Positions 12,546 through 25,082 of a DNA stretch of 64,000 bases are shown one piece after another (position 1 is the stretch's first letter; every line of letters starts with the position of its first letter). Origin of the DNA: Elmis aenea (Eukaryota > Arthropoda > Insecta > Coleoptera > Elmidae); assembly GCA_947652605.1 (NCBI GenBank), contig OX393577.1, positions 54,398,108 to 54,462,107 of the forward strand. The letters are read 5' to 3'. The position numbers were made by a program, and so were the translations under genes. Below the pieces are notes generated by a model that was given only the letters and a program-made list of their open reading frames with translations, did no database searches and was not told the DNA's origin.

Positions 12546-13209
12546 CAGGGTGTGTAAAAATTGGCGGAAGTGCTACACGTGGCGATGTTCTTGGTAAAAT
12601 TCTAAGTCGAAAATCTTAATACAAAAATGTTGTACCATGCTTGCTGTGTCTGCTAGAGGTCCTCAAAGTTTTGACATTTAGTCCTTTATTAAGCGTTATT
12701 ATTTAATATTTTTTAATGAAAAAGCTGCAATTTGGAATAAAAATAAATTTCGAATAGTATTTTTTCCTAGATATTGTGTTCTTCCTTTTAAAAATTGGTG
12801 TTGAAAATATGTAAATCACTGATTTGAATGAAAATAATACATATGGCAACATTGTCATTAGCTGTCATCTCTGTTTTTCTCGTAATTATTTCTAGTTTGT
12901 GTTTTACAATACCCAAAAGTTTGTAGCTATGTTTACCAACTGAAGGCTTTTAGTTCGAACAAAAATTGTAAATGCCTAAGTAAAAATTGCTGATAAAAAA
13001 ATGTCCAAACACAAATCAATGTATGCAATGTTGCCATTTTTTTTCTTTAAATGGTTCCTGAGGCCATAATAGGAAGCATGGTACAACATTTTTGTATCAA
13101 GATTTTCGACTTAGAATTTCATAAAGATCATCGCCACGTGTAGCGCTTCCGCCAATTTTACGAAGAACATCCTCACGTGTAGCGCTTCCGACAATTTCTA
13201 CACACCCTG
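12546..13209. mobile_element. MITE nested in the Foldback-like element, TA duplication
   Basis: It starts cagggtgtgtaaaaattggc after TA (12544) and ends ..tttctacacaccctg before TA (13210). The arms share ggcggaagtgctacacgtgg, ttttcgactt and gtaccatgctt blocks. The right arm carries an extra copy of the end segment. Confidence 0.8.
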
Positions 13210-13724
13210 TATAAAATAATCTGAAAAAATTACGTTATAAATAAAAACACACACATTTACAAATAAAATTTGTGATATGCTTGTATGCGACAAAAACTTG
13301 TGGCGGTAAAGAATTGTGGCGGCGAAGAATTGTGTAGGCGAAGAAATGTAGGCGAAGAATTGTGGAGGCGAAGAATTGTGGGCGAGCAATTGTGGGCGAG
13401 GAATTGTTGGCGACGAATTGTGGGCGAAGAATGTTCCTAGACCCATAAAATACACATTGCATTCTGTTTGTTAATTTACATTTTATTTAACCTGCTTTTA
13501 TATGTGGCTTAGCGCACTGACTTCCTAGTTTTGTTTTACATGTTTAATTTGGTTTTAGTTACAAATATGGCAGACCGTCAACACTGCAAAAAACGTGACA
13601 GTTAGTTAAAGATCTAACTTAAATTATGGAATAAATTCAGAAGAAGGAAGTTTAGAGACAACTGGTTACAAATATAATATTACAAATTTGTAAAGAAAAT
13701 ATAGTTTAACTTATTTAAAGGGAT

Positions 13725-14012
13725 CAATATAGATCCCTTGGGGGTCAATGAAATTTTGAAAGTGGTCATTGAAACTCGACACGCCGATTGAAGACAAATT
13801 AGATACTTTTTACTATTTTTCAAAATTTTAAATTATTTTTAAATAGTAAGAATAAAATTTTTTTTCGTTATCATTTTAACAACTTTCTTAAAAATTGTTT
13901 GATAGAGTATGCAAAATCTTGAGAAATAACATAAAAATGCTAAGGGGGCGATTAAAAAAGTTTTTTTATAGGGGATCAGTGCAAGGAAAACGTTGAGAAC
14001 CCCTGGGTTATA
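13725..14012. mobile_element. hAT-type MITE relic
   Basis: The right end gttgagaacccctgg is a typical hAT terminus. The left part has agatcccttgggggtcaatg, inversely related to ggggatcagtgc at the right. The left terminus is not clear. Confidence 0.5.
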
Positions 14013-14831
14013 AAAAATTCTTGAGCTCTTGACAAAAAAATCAGAGTTGAATGTTTTGGCACGTCGAATTAGTAAACGTTTAATTTACAAAAAAATAAAT
14101 GAACTGTTATTTGAAAATGTTCCTGTTAATATAAATTAATTCAATTTTGTTTTTATTAATGTCAATTTGACACAACAAATACATTTTGTACAAAATTGTT
14201 TGTTTTGGATCAAGTTACATGCTGTTACATGGCAACTCTTTCTTCCATTAGAAAAAAAAACTATTTCATTCCGCTTTAAGAGTCCAAAATAATACTTCAT
14301 GTCTTGATTGTGCAAAAATAATATTTTATGATGAGCTTACCTTCACGTCCCTGTTGCTCACCGAACATGTACTAAACACAGTTCTTAAATGTTGTTTGTC
14401 ATGCTGATAGTGCATCACATTTAATTTAAAGTTACTTGCGATAACTTCAAGGTTAACTATTGAAATATTATTAGGATCAAAGTTTAAAAAAAAATTTAAT
14501 TGAGGATTTTGGCTACGCAACAATGGTTAGTTACGCTTGTGTCACAATTATTGATTTTATAATAATCAGGTTTCGTAATTTTTCTGTGAAACTATGTTTT
14601 TAGTCCACGTTTTAAATTGTTTGCTGATTGTAATATTTTTGTCACAATTTTTTAAAGCCCCAAGACTTTCACATTAAGTCAGACATCGTCCATAATTTAA
14701 AAATTTCTAAAAAGTGTGTTTTTTTTTTAAATAACAGTTTAACACTTTGTTCTTTGTTGTCCATTGCAATTGTTAACAAATCAGTTTGTATCTAACAGTT
14801 GTTTCTAAAATGTTATTAGGGCCAGTTTATA

Positions 14832-15953
14832 CACTCGGTCCAAGATAAGAATGCACAGCATGGGGATCTTGCTTATTATAAGAGATAAAGGTTTGTTTAA
14901 ATTAGATGAATTATTTCTAAGTGTGAGAGGAGCTACAATTAATTTTTAAAAGTACGAAATTCCTTGTCCTTCAGATGTTTTAGCAAAAAATATGAAAATT
15001 TCTTTTTCTCTCATAACTTTTTTGTCTTAATCATTAGAACAATTTTATTTGTACTTTATTATGTAGAATGTAACCATTATTTTAGATTTTTTTTACATCT
15101 ATCATTTTCGAGATATTACTCCTAACTTCATTTTTTCTTATGGGCCGCGAAGTTGGCTATGAAATTGTTAAATATGCTTTTTTTCTCTCTTAAATGAGAT
15201 ATTACTTGCTATATCTATTTTTATAACTAAGTCACAAAATGAAGAAAAATCGTATTTTATCCAACACTTATCAAGCTATCCCTGAAAATAAAAACAAAAA
15301 ACAACTAATTAAATGTCGAATGACAGTTACCATTTGTTTGTGGTATCATTTATTAGAATTTTATATTATTGTTGTGTAATTCAAGAGTATTTGTAATTTT
15401 TTTTTATAATGATGGCCACATTTAAAAATGGCGAAAAATTTTACATGTTGAGATGCTAGGTATATTCTTTTCCATAAAAACTGTGTAGAAGCTGGCGAAT
15501 ATAGTTAGAGAATAAAGATGTATCCCCAGAGAAGGCAACGAAGGGTGTGTAATTACAGAAATTTGGAATTAAATTTTAAAGAATATGTTTTTTTTTTTAA
15601 ACTAGCAACTTTGCGGCCCATAAGAAAAAATGAAATTAGGGGTAATATCTCCAAAATGATAGGTGTTAAAAAAATCTAAAATAAAGGTTACATTCTACAT
15701 ACTAAAGTACCTTTTTAGAAGGTAAAAATATTGTTCTAATGATTAAGACAAAAAAAGTTATGAGAGATAAAAGATATTCGACATTTTCATATTTTTTGCT
15801 GCTAAAACAACTGAAGTACGAGAAATTTTGTACTTTTAAAAATCGATTGTAGCTTCTCTCACACTTGGAATTAATTCATATAATTTAAACAAACCTGTAT
15901 CTTTTATAAAAAGCAAGATCTCCATGCTGTGCTTTTTTGTCTTGGACATAGTG
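14832..15953. mobile_element. 1.1-kb inverted-repeat element with about 330-bp arms
   Basis: The ends cactcggtccaagataag and ..tgtcttggacatagtg are bordered by TA. The arms contain the inverse pair ttcttatgggccgcgaagtt / aactttgcggcccataagaa. The centre (15200-15560) is unrelated AT-rich sequence. Confidence 0.8.
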
Positions 15954-15956
15954 TAT

Positions 15957-16495
15957 ATCTTCTTCTTCTTCTTCTTCTATATATATATAAAAGAGCTTGT
16001 TTGTGTGTTTGTTTGTTTGTTTGTTTGTTCGCTATAGAATCCTAGGTCCGTTGACCGATCGGGACCAAATTTTGCACAGTTACTATTAAGGGCCTTGCAG
16101 ATCTAACGCCAAACTTGAAGTACAAGCACATATTACCAATTAAAAAAAAAAAAAAAATTACTTGGACGGGATTCGATCTTACGTCGGCAAATACCTGGTC
16201 AAAACAAGATACGGCGCGGTATATTTCTCAAGTAAAGATTGTTTTGTATACAATTTGTAATAAATGTACATGAAGTATTATTTTTATTAGTACATTTTTA
16301 ATTGAAACAAGACGAAAGAAAATAAATTTGAGTTATTATTCAATTTTTAAGCAATAAATAGTTATTTTTTAATGAATTATAAGAAAATGAAAAGATGATT
16401 GATCAGAGTATGTCATTTGTGTATGATTTGGAATTATTGGGCTTATTCAAGTTAAAAAAGTAATTAAAATTGTAATCGCCCGTGCAACGCCGGGT
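15957..16495. mobile_element. Helitron-like repeat (probable)
   Basis: It starts with (ctt)n/(ta)n and a (gttt)n run, then cctaggtccgttgaccgatc gggaccaaattttgcac, and ends near cgtgcaacgccgggta. This arrangement is frequent in arthropod repeats that I associate with non-autonomous Helitrons. The terminal CTAG and hairpin are not clearly present, so the class is tentative. Confidence 0.4.
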
Positions 16496-16527
16496 AAATC
16501 ATCTTGTATCATATATTTAGATGTTTC

Positions 16528-16817
16528 CAGGGCTGTGGAGTCGGAGTCAGAGTCGGAGTTTAGGAGGAATTTCTGGTCAGTGGAGTCGGAGTCGGAGTCG
16601 GAAAAAATGTACCGACTCCGACTCCGAGTACAACAAAAAATTGCGAGGTGGTCCTTTGCCGCAAAATTAAAACTCAAATTTTAAATAATTTTTTTATACT
16701 TTTTTTTTTTTCTTATACCTATTACACACCATAAAATTTCTTAGTATTTAATTTTGCCGGAGTCATAGTTGGAGTCGGAGTCGGAGTCGACTTTTTTTTC
16801 CCGACTCCGCAGCCCTG
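16528..16817. mobile_element. hAT MITE (cagggctgtggagtcggag type), exact 8-bp duplication
   Basis: gatgtttc is duplicated at 16520-16527 and 16818-16825. The termini cagggctgtggagtcggag and cgactccgcagccctg are inverse. Both subterminal regions carry runs of gagtcg hexamers. Confidence 0.9.
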
Positions 16818-16825
16818 GATGTTTC

Positions 16826-17925
16826 ACTATCTTTTAGTGCAAAAATCGATAATGGTGCCCATAAGATTAAAGGTTGTTGAATCGATTTTTTGACCTAGTC
16901 AATTTTTTAAATGGTAGTGGTACATGCGGTTATTTAAATAAAGTATTTTCTGACGAATTTAACAAAACCAATAACTTACGTTTGTGTTGAAGGCTGCTTC
17001 AATGACTGAAAATATCATTAAAACGTATTAAGAAATCCTGTTAATCGGAGTAAGCTGCAGTTAATTGCAACTAGTTGTTAGAATTTTTTTATCTAAATAA
17101 CTATACTTATGGTAGTTGGACATAAAAAACGAGCATTTGCTTTGTTGCAGTTAGGCACCAATAACTTGTGACACGGACTCGCTGGTTTCAAAACAAACAA
17201 AAAATCTTTGGTAAAAAAAACAAAAAAAAAAGTTTCTTGTGATTATTTTGCAATCTCAATTTTTATTTTATACAATATTTTAATTAAATTGCAAAATTTT
17301 TGTTAATTAGCTACTGTGGAAATATTTTTGATTGTATCAGCAGTATTTAGTACAATTTAAAATTAAATTAGCGCTCTTTTGCGATAAAATTACTTTTATA
17401 GCGGCCATAACTGATATTTAAACTATATCACGCTACATTTTGTGGGTGCAATTTATCATACTCACCACTTTTAACTTAAAAGTACGCACACGTCACTTCC
17501 AGTATTGGTTACGTTAGTTGTTGACAGTTAATTCAGTTCACAAATCTCAACAATGATTGCGTTTACTTATAGTAATGCATAAGCACTGTTATGTTAATAT
17601 TTACTTGTGTGCACATATTTATGTATTGTCCTCATTTATACCAAACTAACTGCCGAAAGTCTGCTGTGAGAATTTATTCGGTAATAAATTTAAATGTTTT
17701 AAGGCACTCGTAATAAATGTCTAGCAAGATATGATAAGTTGCATAAGCTATTTATTATTGCTGATGATTAGATTACAACATCATAGAGCGTACGTCAGAT
17801 GTTGGATTTAAGTCACAGGTACATTGATTGCACTGAACGCATTTTTTTACGACTTGAACGTGTGTTGACAAGTTCAGAATTTTTGTAGATTTGTCTAGTC
17901 CTTGTATGTTTGTACGTGTTCATAA
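16826..17925. other. no gene or repeat recognised
   Basis: AT-rich sequence with stops in all frames; no element ends, tandem repeats or splice-flanked frames stand out. Confidence 0.5.
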
Positions 17926-17929
17926 ACAA

Positions 17930-18115
17930 ATGTGCGCACCTGTGTTCATGCGAAGTCGCCGTGCAGTCCTGCGCAGGGTGCGTCGAACACTGGTGTCGTG
18001 TGGGAACCGAGGTCCTTCCATGCATGTCCTGGCGACGAACCTAGTAGGCGTTGCCACGATCCTTGCCGTCTGACGTGCGCGCGTCGAGTCGATTTACTGC
18101 GGGCAAACAGGTGTT
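17930..18115. promoter_or_regulatory. CpG-rich block, possible promoter or first exon
   Basis: About 185 bp much richer in G, C and CpG (tgcgcgcgtcgagtcg, tggcgacgaac, gcgaagtcgccg) than anything nearby. All three plus frames and at least one minus frame stay open for 60-70 codons, as a G+C-rich block would. Donor-like sites exist on both strands: CAG/GTGTTT at 18110 (plus) and ACAG/GTGCGC at 17940 (minus). No protein family recognised. Confidence 0.35.
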
Positions 18116-18985
18116 TTAGCTTTATCCCTTTTATTATGTTGTGCAATTAAATTTTGTAGACAAAAATTGGAGCAATTTATATCGCTTTTGAGTTCTGTTC
18201 ATTAGGCAGGTATCGATTCATTTTTATTGAAGCCAAAGCGATTTCAACAAAGCAAAATGTTAAAAATAATCCTTGTAGGTTAAGATATTTAACGGAATAA
18301 ATACGATGGCACTAATCATTGCATTAAAAATTATGTTACGTCGTCATTGAATAATTTATGTTACGATAAATACAAAATCGTTAAAATAAACAAATTGGAA
18401 TTAAATGTGATTTAAATGTCAAGAATATGCGTAGGTAACTGTTTTATTTTAGATATTTATAAATCATGAAATAAATCAATAAAGACTTCATGCACAATTT
18501 TTAGTAATTACACATCCAAGTTTTATACAGTTCTCACAATAAATAAAAAAGGAACTGACACTCAGGGTGTCCACTTAGTGTTAGTTTTTTTAATGTCTGG
18601 TTTGTTAATCAAAATAGAAAATATCTTTCGCAACAAATACATAACGTAGCTTATTTTCGGCCATACCAATTATTTAACTTATTTTTAATATTTAAATCAG
18701 GGTTAAACCATGATTTAAACCAGCTCATTTTTTAAATAAAATCATAATTTAAATCAAACTATTTATTTTCACGATTCAACGTCACGTATAAATTAAATGC
18801 ACGTTTTACTTCAACCCGCTAAAACAACCGCTAGTAAAATACGCCGGAAATATAGCAGCATATTGGCTTCTCATAGGTCGGGGGAAAAAAAAGTCGCTAC
18901 AAGAATTTTTTGTTATAGATGTATTCCGGTAGATTTACTTTGTATATTTTGACAATCATTTTTAATTTTAGGGTCAAAAGATCTA

Positions 18986-19643
18986 TAGCGTCTTTCAAAA
19001 ATTCTGCAACAATTTGAAAGGTTTTTTATTATCGATTTGACAGAAAATTTTATTCTTGATAAAAGTTGATGCATTACTAATTTTAATATGGCAAAAATTT
19101 ATATGGGGCTAGATTTTATCGATTTTAAAAATATTCGCAAAAGTAAAGTTCCTTTATTTAAAGAAAAATTCACAAATCAAAAATATGACAACACGAAATT
19201 TGACATTAAAATTTTAATTTCCAATTTTATAGTAGTTTCAACTTTCAAAACTGTGCAACAAATGAAAAAGTTTTTTATTAAAAATTTCTCAGAAACTTGT
19301 ATACTTGTAAAAGTTAGCTTATGACCTAAAACTAATTTTAAGGTGGAAAAAAATTCATAAAAATTCATCCGACACTAGCTTTTAGCGATTTTAGAAATAT
19401 TCGCAAGGCTAAAGTGCCCTTATTTTAAGTTGGTGTCGTTGTAACTCTTAAAATAAGGTCACTTTGCTCTTGTGAATATTTCTGAAATCGCTAAAATCTA
19501 GGCTCGTATACAATTTTAATGAGTATCGTTTCATATTAAAATTAGTTTCAGGTCATGCGCTAACTTTTATCAAGAACAAAAGTTTTTGAGAAATGTTTGA
19601 TAAAATGTTTTTTGATTTGTTGTATGCTTTTTGAATGACGCTG
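18986..19643. mobile_element. Tc1/mariner-like MITE, family shared with 32530
   Basis: The ends tagcgtctttcaaaaattct and ..ctttttgaatgacgctg are bordered by TA. The arms share cttgataaaagtt and ctaaaactaattttaa blocks with the copy at 32530. The small open frames here are arm sequence. Confidence 0.7.
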
Positions 19644-20679
19644 TATAGAAGATATAATGTAGTGTGAAAAATTTATTAATTAGTTATGAAAAGGCACAAT
19701 TGTCAAGTTTTTTTAAATTTTTTAAATTTAAATCACTGCTTTTTAATTTTGCCCAACCCTGATTTAAATAGAACACTTCATATTGTTTATCTTTGTTAAT
19801 CCGTACTAAAGTAAATTTAAAAATATAAAAAGTTTTGTGTACGAAAATGCATAATTGATTTATTTCTGTTGTTTTTTTTTAATATACAAGGAATCAGATC
19901 TTTAAAAAATATCAACATTAATCGATTTAATAATGCCAATCTAAAATAATGTGGATGGATTATGAATAAAACTGTACCGATAGTTGCTGAAGAGCTAAAC
20001 CTTTAAAATAATACACAGGGTGTTGGTTTTGTTCTGTCCATCGGGCTGAATTTTAAACATGAATAAGTCAGTTTGTGCTTGGTGAAGCACCTTTTTGTTT
20101 ACATTTTCTCATAGATAATTTACCTTTCTTTAAAATATATTTGGATATTAATTTGTAGTCTAAGACAAATATTGGTGTTTAAATAGTAATTTATAGGTGA
20201 TGATTATTTGGAGTATTGAATATACCTCGTCTTTGTCACTTTTAACAAGCCGTAAACATTTATCGTTTATCAAATTAATTCAAGAAAGCTTGTTTATTTA
20301 TTGCTAAAATATGATACAAAACTATCTAATACCATATTACTTATAAGAATTTATTGTTATTTCAAAACTATTGTGTAATAAAAAATATTTTTCCCTGTAA
20401 ACAGCATACAAACAATTATAATAACTTGTAAATTTTGGGCGTTTGACTAACCGCAAAAACACTCTGTATAATATTTTTAAAATATAGCTAGCGCCAAGTG
20501 TTCATTAATCTATTGTCAATTTAGTTTTCAACCGAAATTGTACTGCCTTTTTAAAGAACTTAAAAATGCTGTATCGCTCAAAATTTTCATAAAAATATAA
20601 ATTTTATGAAAACGGTTGACTTGAGAGCTATAAAACCCAAAATATTTTTAAAATTAATTTGAAGAGGAATCTAAAAATA

Positions 20680-20870
20680 TAGAGTGTTCCATTTAAAATT
20701 TCAAAGTTTGAGTCCGTTTTCAGTTGAACCGGAAGTCGTATTGCAACCTCAGTATTTTTATCGAATCCGAAAAATACAATAACGCTTAGATTAAAAATTT
20801 CATTGTAGCGTCTTTAATTATGTTTTGGATATTTGTCTGTCCCATACTTTTGCGCATCCCTGTATATGAA
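20680..20870. repeat. MITE fragment shared with 32160-32300
   Basis: gagtgttccatttaaaattt, gttgaaccggaagtcgtatt and gaatccgaaaaatac recur inverted at 32160-32300. Terminal structure is incomplete. Confidence 0.55.
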
Positions 20871-22018
20871 ATAAACGGAAAACAAACTGCATGTCGAGTT
20901 CTGCTTTAACAAAAAAGTAATCAGAATAGAATGCATTAATGTCAGTTTGACTGTACTCTGTACTGTCAAATTGACATCAACAGACTTCTGACGGACGATA
21001 TAGGTACAGTTTTTATTGAGTTTTTGCATAAAAATTATCAAAATCTTGATTCATTTTAACGTCCATTAGCTGTTTTTTTGAAAGAAAACTCCTTTAAAAC
21101 CTATCATTAAGTTTTCTATATTTTCTCATGTTATTTTATGTTTTTACCTTAATGTAAGCAACCCGTTAGTACATCAGTTACCTTTAAAGCATTTTATTTG
21201 TTTTATACCAAAAGAAACTCTTTACCGGCTATCGATTAAATATTTTAACCCACTTTAGAGAAAATTGCGAGATTGTGCCATATTAAAAAAGTTAAAAATG
21301 TAATCTGTGTGAGAGTCATACCAGATACAGATAATTTTTTGGTTACTTTAAAATAACACTATTTTGCAAAATTTTTCTTACAACAAATTTGGGAAAAAAC
21401 TGAAGCTTTTATTACCCTAAATATGTTTTTGGATTCAGATTTAGATTACAACACAATTAAATAAGCAGATAAATGATTAATACTGTCAGTGGATTTCAAT
21501 TTAAGGACGCATCGTTATCGTATGAGGCAAAATAAACAGGATTTGTTTAATGCAAATAACATATTCCAGCTAAATTAATCTTATCAATTGTCGTTGCATA
21601 TAACGTTGATAAAGCAGTTTTTCTACAGTGATATAAAATAATATGTGTTTGGTAATCAATCTCCGGTGCTGTAAACTGACAGATGTGTAGGTATTGTTAA
21701 AACTAACCGATCGATACTGACAGACCATGCAAAATTTACTAAGTGAACGATTATGTAATTGAAAAATTTAGAATATTTACCTTGGTGCAGCCATCCTTGG
21801 GAAATATGCAGGAGGCAAGCACCACCTGCATACTTCCCACCATTCACACAAACTGTCATAATACACACCATGACATACGTTATTAAAATGTACGCTATCA
21901 ATTTTGTCACAAACACAGCCAGCCAACTTTTCGTTGTACGTACTTATTTACAAAAGAGTTTTTTGTCCATCTATGGTTTATTTTAATTGTGTTATACACA
22001 TCTAAATTATATCATGGC

Positions 22019-22440
22019 AAGAAAACTAATAGAAGAATAAACGAATAGGGTCTGGAGATAATTATGCAAAAAAAGGAATACATGGTTGTAGGGGAAAATG
22101 GCAAAGACTTAAAATTAGGAAATGTAGAAATTAAACAAACAATGAAATATAAATATTTGGTAGTAACTCTAACCACTCTAACCTTGGATGATACGGACAT
22201 TAGAGATAAAGTATCAGAAGGGAGAATTATAACAAGAAGACTCAATTCCATCTTATGGAGTAACGAAATAACCCAAAAAAACATAAAAACAAAATAATAT
22301 ATAGTACAATCGTATGGAAGGATACTGTGGAGGGGTCAATGCAAAGAAGAAACCTTATAAAGGGGATGCGTGAGGATGGAAAGAAGTGGCACCTGAGGTG
22401 CAAGAAACGGCCGAAGAAGCTGTAAGAAACTCGCTATATA
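22019..22440 (+). pseudogene. LINE reverse-transcriptase C-terminal relic
   Basis: The frame at 22064-22297 reads KKEYMVVGENGKDLKLGNVE, then YKYLVVTLTTL...DIRDKVSEGRIITRRLNSILW. This is the KYLG..i..RI..gR..i..LN..LW segment following the RT domain in many LINEs. It is broken by stops upstream and downstream. Confidence 0.75.
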
Positions 22441-22945
22441 CAGGGCGTTTCTTAAATATTGCGGGAAAAAAACATGGTAACCACCAAAATGAATCGTTTT
22501 ATATTAGAATATTTAATGGTGCATGTTTACTTATTTTATTTTTTACTCAAAAACTGTGGATTTTTTAGGGAAAACGAAGGAATAAAACGAGTTTGTAAAT
22601 AAAGCAAGCTCAAAAAAATTAAATTGCAAAATTTTAACCCTCTAAAAAGTTCTGATTAAAAAATCAACAGGGGTCGCACTTTTCAGCCCCCTGTGAAGGT
22701 GGGAGCCAATTGAAAATATTACAATGGAAGTACAAAACATTACCAGATATCATTCTCCTTCACATACCTATCCAAATTTGAGAAATAAACTAAATAAGTA
22801 CCTAATTTTACAGCTCCCCTTAAGAGGGGTGTAACTCCAAACGGAGACGTCTAAGGAAAAAAATTATATAAAAGTCCCCTCTTAATTTTCGATAAGGAAT
22901 CACCTTCTGGATTTTTTCGCAATATTTAAGTTGGTAAAAAATTAA
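22441..22945. mobile_element. truncated MITE, family shared with 50483
   Basis: It begins cagggcgtttcttaaatatt and contains gggtcgcacttttcagcccc, ctgtgaaggtgggag and acggagacgtctaagg, all found in the intact copy at 50483-51127. The right terminus has decayed. Confidence 0.7.
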
Positions 22946-22950
22946 AAATA

Positions 22951-23356
22951 CAGGGTGTTTCAGACCACTCATATTTCAAAAGTGCATATGCAGAATTGAC
23001 TGACGTTATAGCGGTTTTCGTGATTAAATCGGAAGTGACCAAATCCGGAAGTAACTTTATAAACTTATATTAAACCATTCGGTTTAAATTGCATAATTAG
23101 AAAGATATTTGATAAATAAACCCTTTTTACTTAAAAAATGTTTTGATTATCAATATAGTTTGTAATCCATTGGACTCAAGTCATAACAACATCCTATTCG
23201 CATGTATCTGAGTTCTTTAGTTTTGTATTTAATTAAATGAAACTTTAGACATATGATATGTGTAAGAAAATGATTTGAACATGTGTACACTATTGTTTCA
23301 CTTCCGGTTTCGCCGGAAATTACCCTAAGTTTGTTATTTCAAATGAATCACCCTCT
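22951..23356. mobile_element. MITE family A, copy 1
   Basis: The left end cagggtgtttcagaccactc follows TA; the right end ..ttcaaatgaatcaccctct. It shares agcggttttcgtgattaaat, ccggaagtaacttt and cacttccggtttcgccgga with 25973 and 26667. Confidence 0.8.
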
Positions 23357-23484
23357 ATATTTTTACATTTTTAGAAAAGAACGACTTGACTTGAAGAAAA
23401 GATTAAGAAATGTCCTAATCGCCAAAGCTTACTACGGAGTTAGTGAATATCTTAATGACGCCTACTTTAAAAACTCTTTTAACT

Positions 23485-23827
23485 AATAGTTATTTATGTA
23501 TCAAGGCCAAAAATTACGTTTTGGCCGAGGTGCATATTACATTATTTGTGCGATCGAATTAAAAACAATTTAAATTTTTAGTAATTTTCAAAATTATAGT
23601 TTAGAAACTACGTGACATTCTGTCACTGACAGCTGACGGCGTATGTACTGCATTACCGGCCCTCTCCTTAGCAACGGCCGTAAAAGTTACTTTTTCGGCC
23701 GTTGCTAAGGGTAACGGCCTGAAAAGTAACTTTTACGGCCGTTGCTAAGAATAGGGCCGGTAATGCAGTACTTTATGGTTGCTAACGCGTCCGTCAAACA
23801 GCTGTTTCTAGTACGATCGCACAAAAA
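23485..23827. mobile_element. hairpin MITE, copy 2 (near-identical to 5123-5465)
   Basis: The same ends and core palindrome as copy 1; only scattered single-base differences were seen by eye over about 340 bp. Confidence 0.85.
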
Positions 23828-24639
23828 TATAATTTTGTATTGTATATACGCGTATAATCATTATTGTGACACGTTCTGCGCCTTTTTGGATTTTCAGAAC
23901 AAATAAAGACTACTACTACTATTACTATTAAACATTAACCAAAATAGTGCAGTTGTATTCAAAATTGCTTCCTATTTCCAAAAATGTAAAAATATATAGG
24001 GTGTTCCATTTTCGAATAAAATACGGGTGGTTTGAAACATCCTGTATATGTTATACACAAGCTTTTTTTTTTAGAAGTAAGGTTTTAAGATGGTGTTTTA
24101 CGCCAGGAATGTCAAACTCATTTAAAACTTTTCTAACTTACGCACAGCTATACAATAATAATTATATAATCACGACATGAATTTTTAAATGCGGGCGTAA
24201 CGTAAATATTTTATTACTTTAGTTGTTTTGCTCGGTTGCTTAAAATTATAAAAATTAAAAAACAAGAAGCTGATTTAAATTATTTACTATCGGTTTTTAA
24301 TTAAGCTATCGCTAAGCTGATAAGAATTAAGTAAGAAAGATGAATAACTTTATAAATAAATTGATATGATTTTAAATTAATATTGAATAATTTGATTTGT
24401 TACATTACAGCTTTTTATAAACGATATATTTTAAAATTGTATGGTGGAATAAAGCTCAAGCTTGAAATGCTTAAAAGTTGTTTTGGAGAGAATTCAATTA
24501 ATGAAAAACTAAAAGATGCATTTATTGCCCCACGTAGTGCATAAACTGAATCTTGTACATAACTTGCCATGTCTAATTTGTAAACGTATTTATTCGCTAT
24601 TCATCCTGCAAAAAAAAAATGTTGACTCAAAACTGGGTT

Positions 24640-24905
24640 CAATTCCGAACCATTATCCTACGCGACTGACTTGTAGCAGGCCCGCTCAGTCAGATCGTCT
24701 TTTTTGAACCTTCATCTAATCCGGTTGATTTCTCACTTGAGCAAATGGGTTCTACCCAAGCCATTATAGTCGTCACTTTTCCTAAACGACTTACGTAGAG
24801 CAGGGTCCTCGTATCTCTGGAGGTCCCTGAATCCTTTAAGAACAATTAATGTACCTCTGGAATACATTGCAACCAACGATGTCTCAGTGGCTATTACGAC
24901 CAACG
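24640..24905. other. less AT-rich block, unexplained
   Basis: About 265 bp with balanced composition and no recognised protein, RNA or element end. Frames are broken by stops. It could be an old exon of a lost gene or transposon interior. Confidence 0.3.
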
Positions 24906-25082
24906 TAGGGTTAAGATTTACATGAACTTTTATTAAAACAAATGACTAGATAAATTATTATCATCGTCATAAACAATATCATGCATGTTTTGAACGCAGA
25001 GCCTGTTTTGAGGAACAATAAAAATGATATTGATATAATTATACAATAAACTTAAAAATTATTTAGATGAAGCTTAAGTTTC

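Larger units (their letters stand above)
12180..13435. mobile_element. Foldback-like element with arms made of short tandem repeats
   Basis: The left arm (12180-12330) is seven or more units of acaattcttcgccn; the right arm (13245-13435) is the inverse with about nine units. The arms also share gcatacaagcatatcac and ataacgtaatttt on the inner side. Arms built from short direct repeats are the hallmark of Drosophila FB elements (family knowledge). No target duplication is evident. The long open frames over the arms are repeat artefacts. Confidence 0.75.

Noticed and set aside
16447..16677. Asp/Ser-repeat open frame
   Set aside because: Translation of gagtcg hexamer tracts in a hAT MITE with exact target duplication.
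21770..21916. Possible secreted-peptide exon on the minus strand with donor CCAAG/GTAAAT
   Set aside because: The hydrophobic frame begins only with GTG after an upstream stop; the first ATG removes most of the putative signal; no partner exon in phase was found.
22064..22297. 77-residue plus-strand open frame as a host gene
   Set aside because: Matches the KYLG...RI..gR LINE segment and is broken on both sides.
24636..24665. tRNA-like T-arm (gggttcaattcc)
   Set aside because: No acceptor, D or anticodon stems could be fitted around it.
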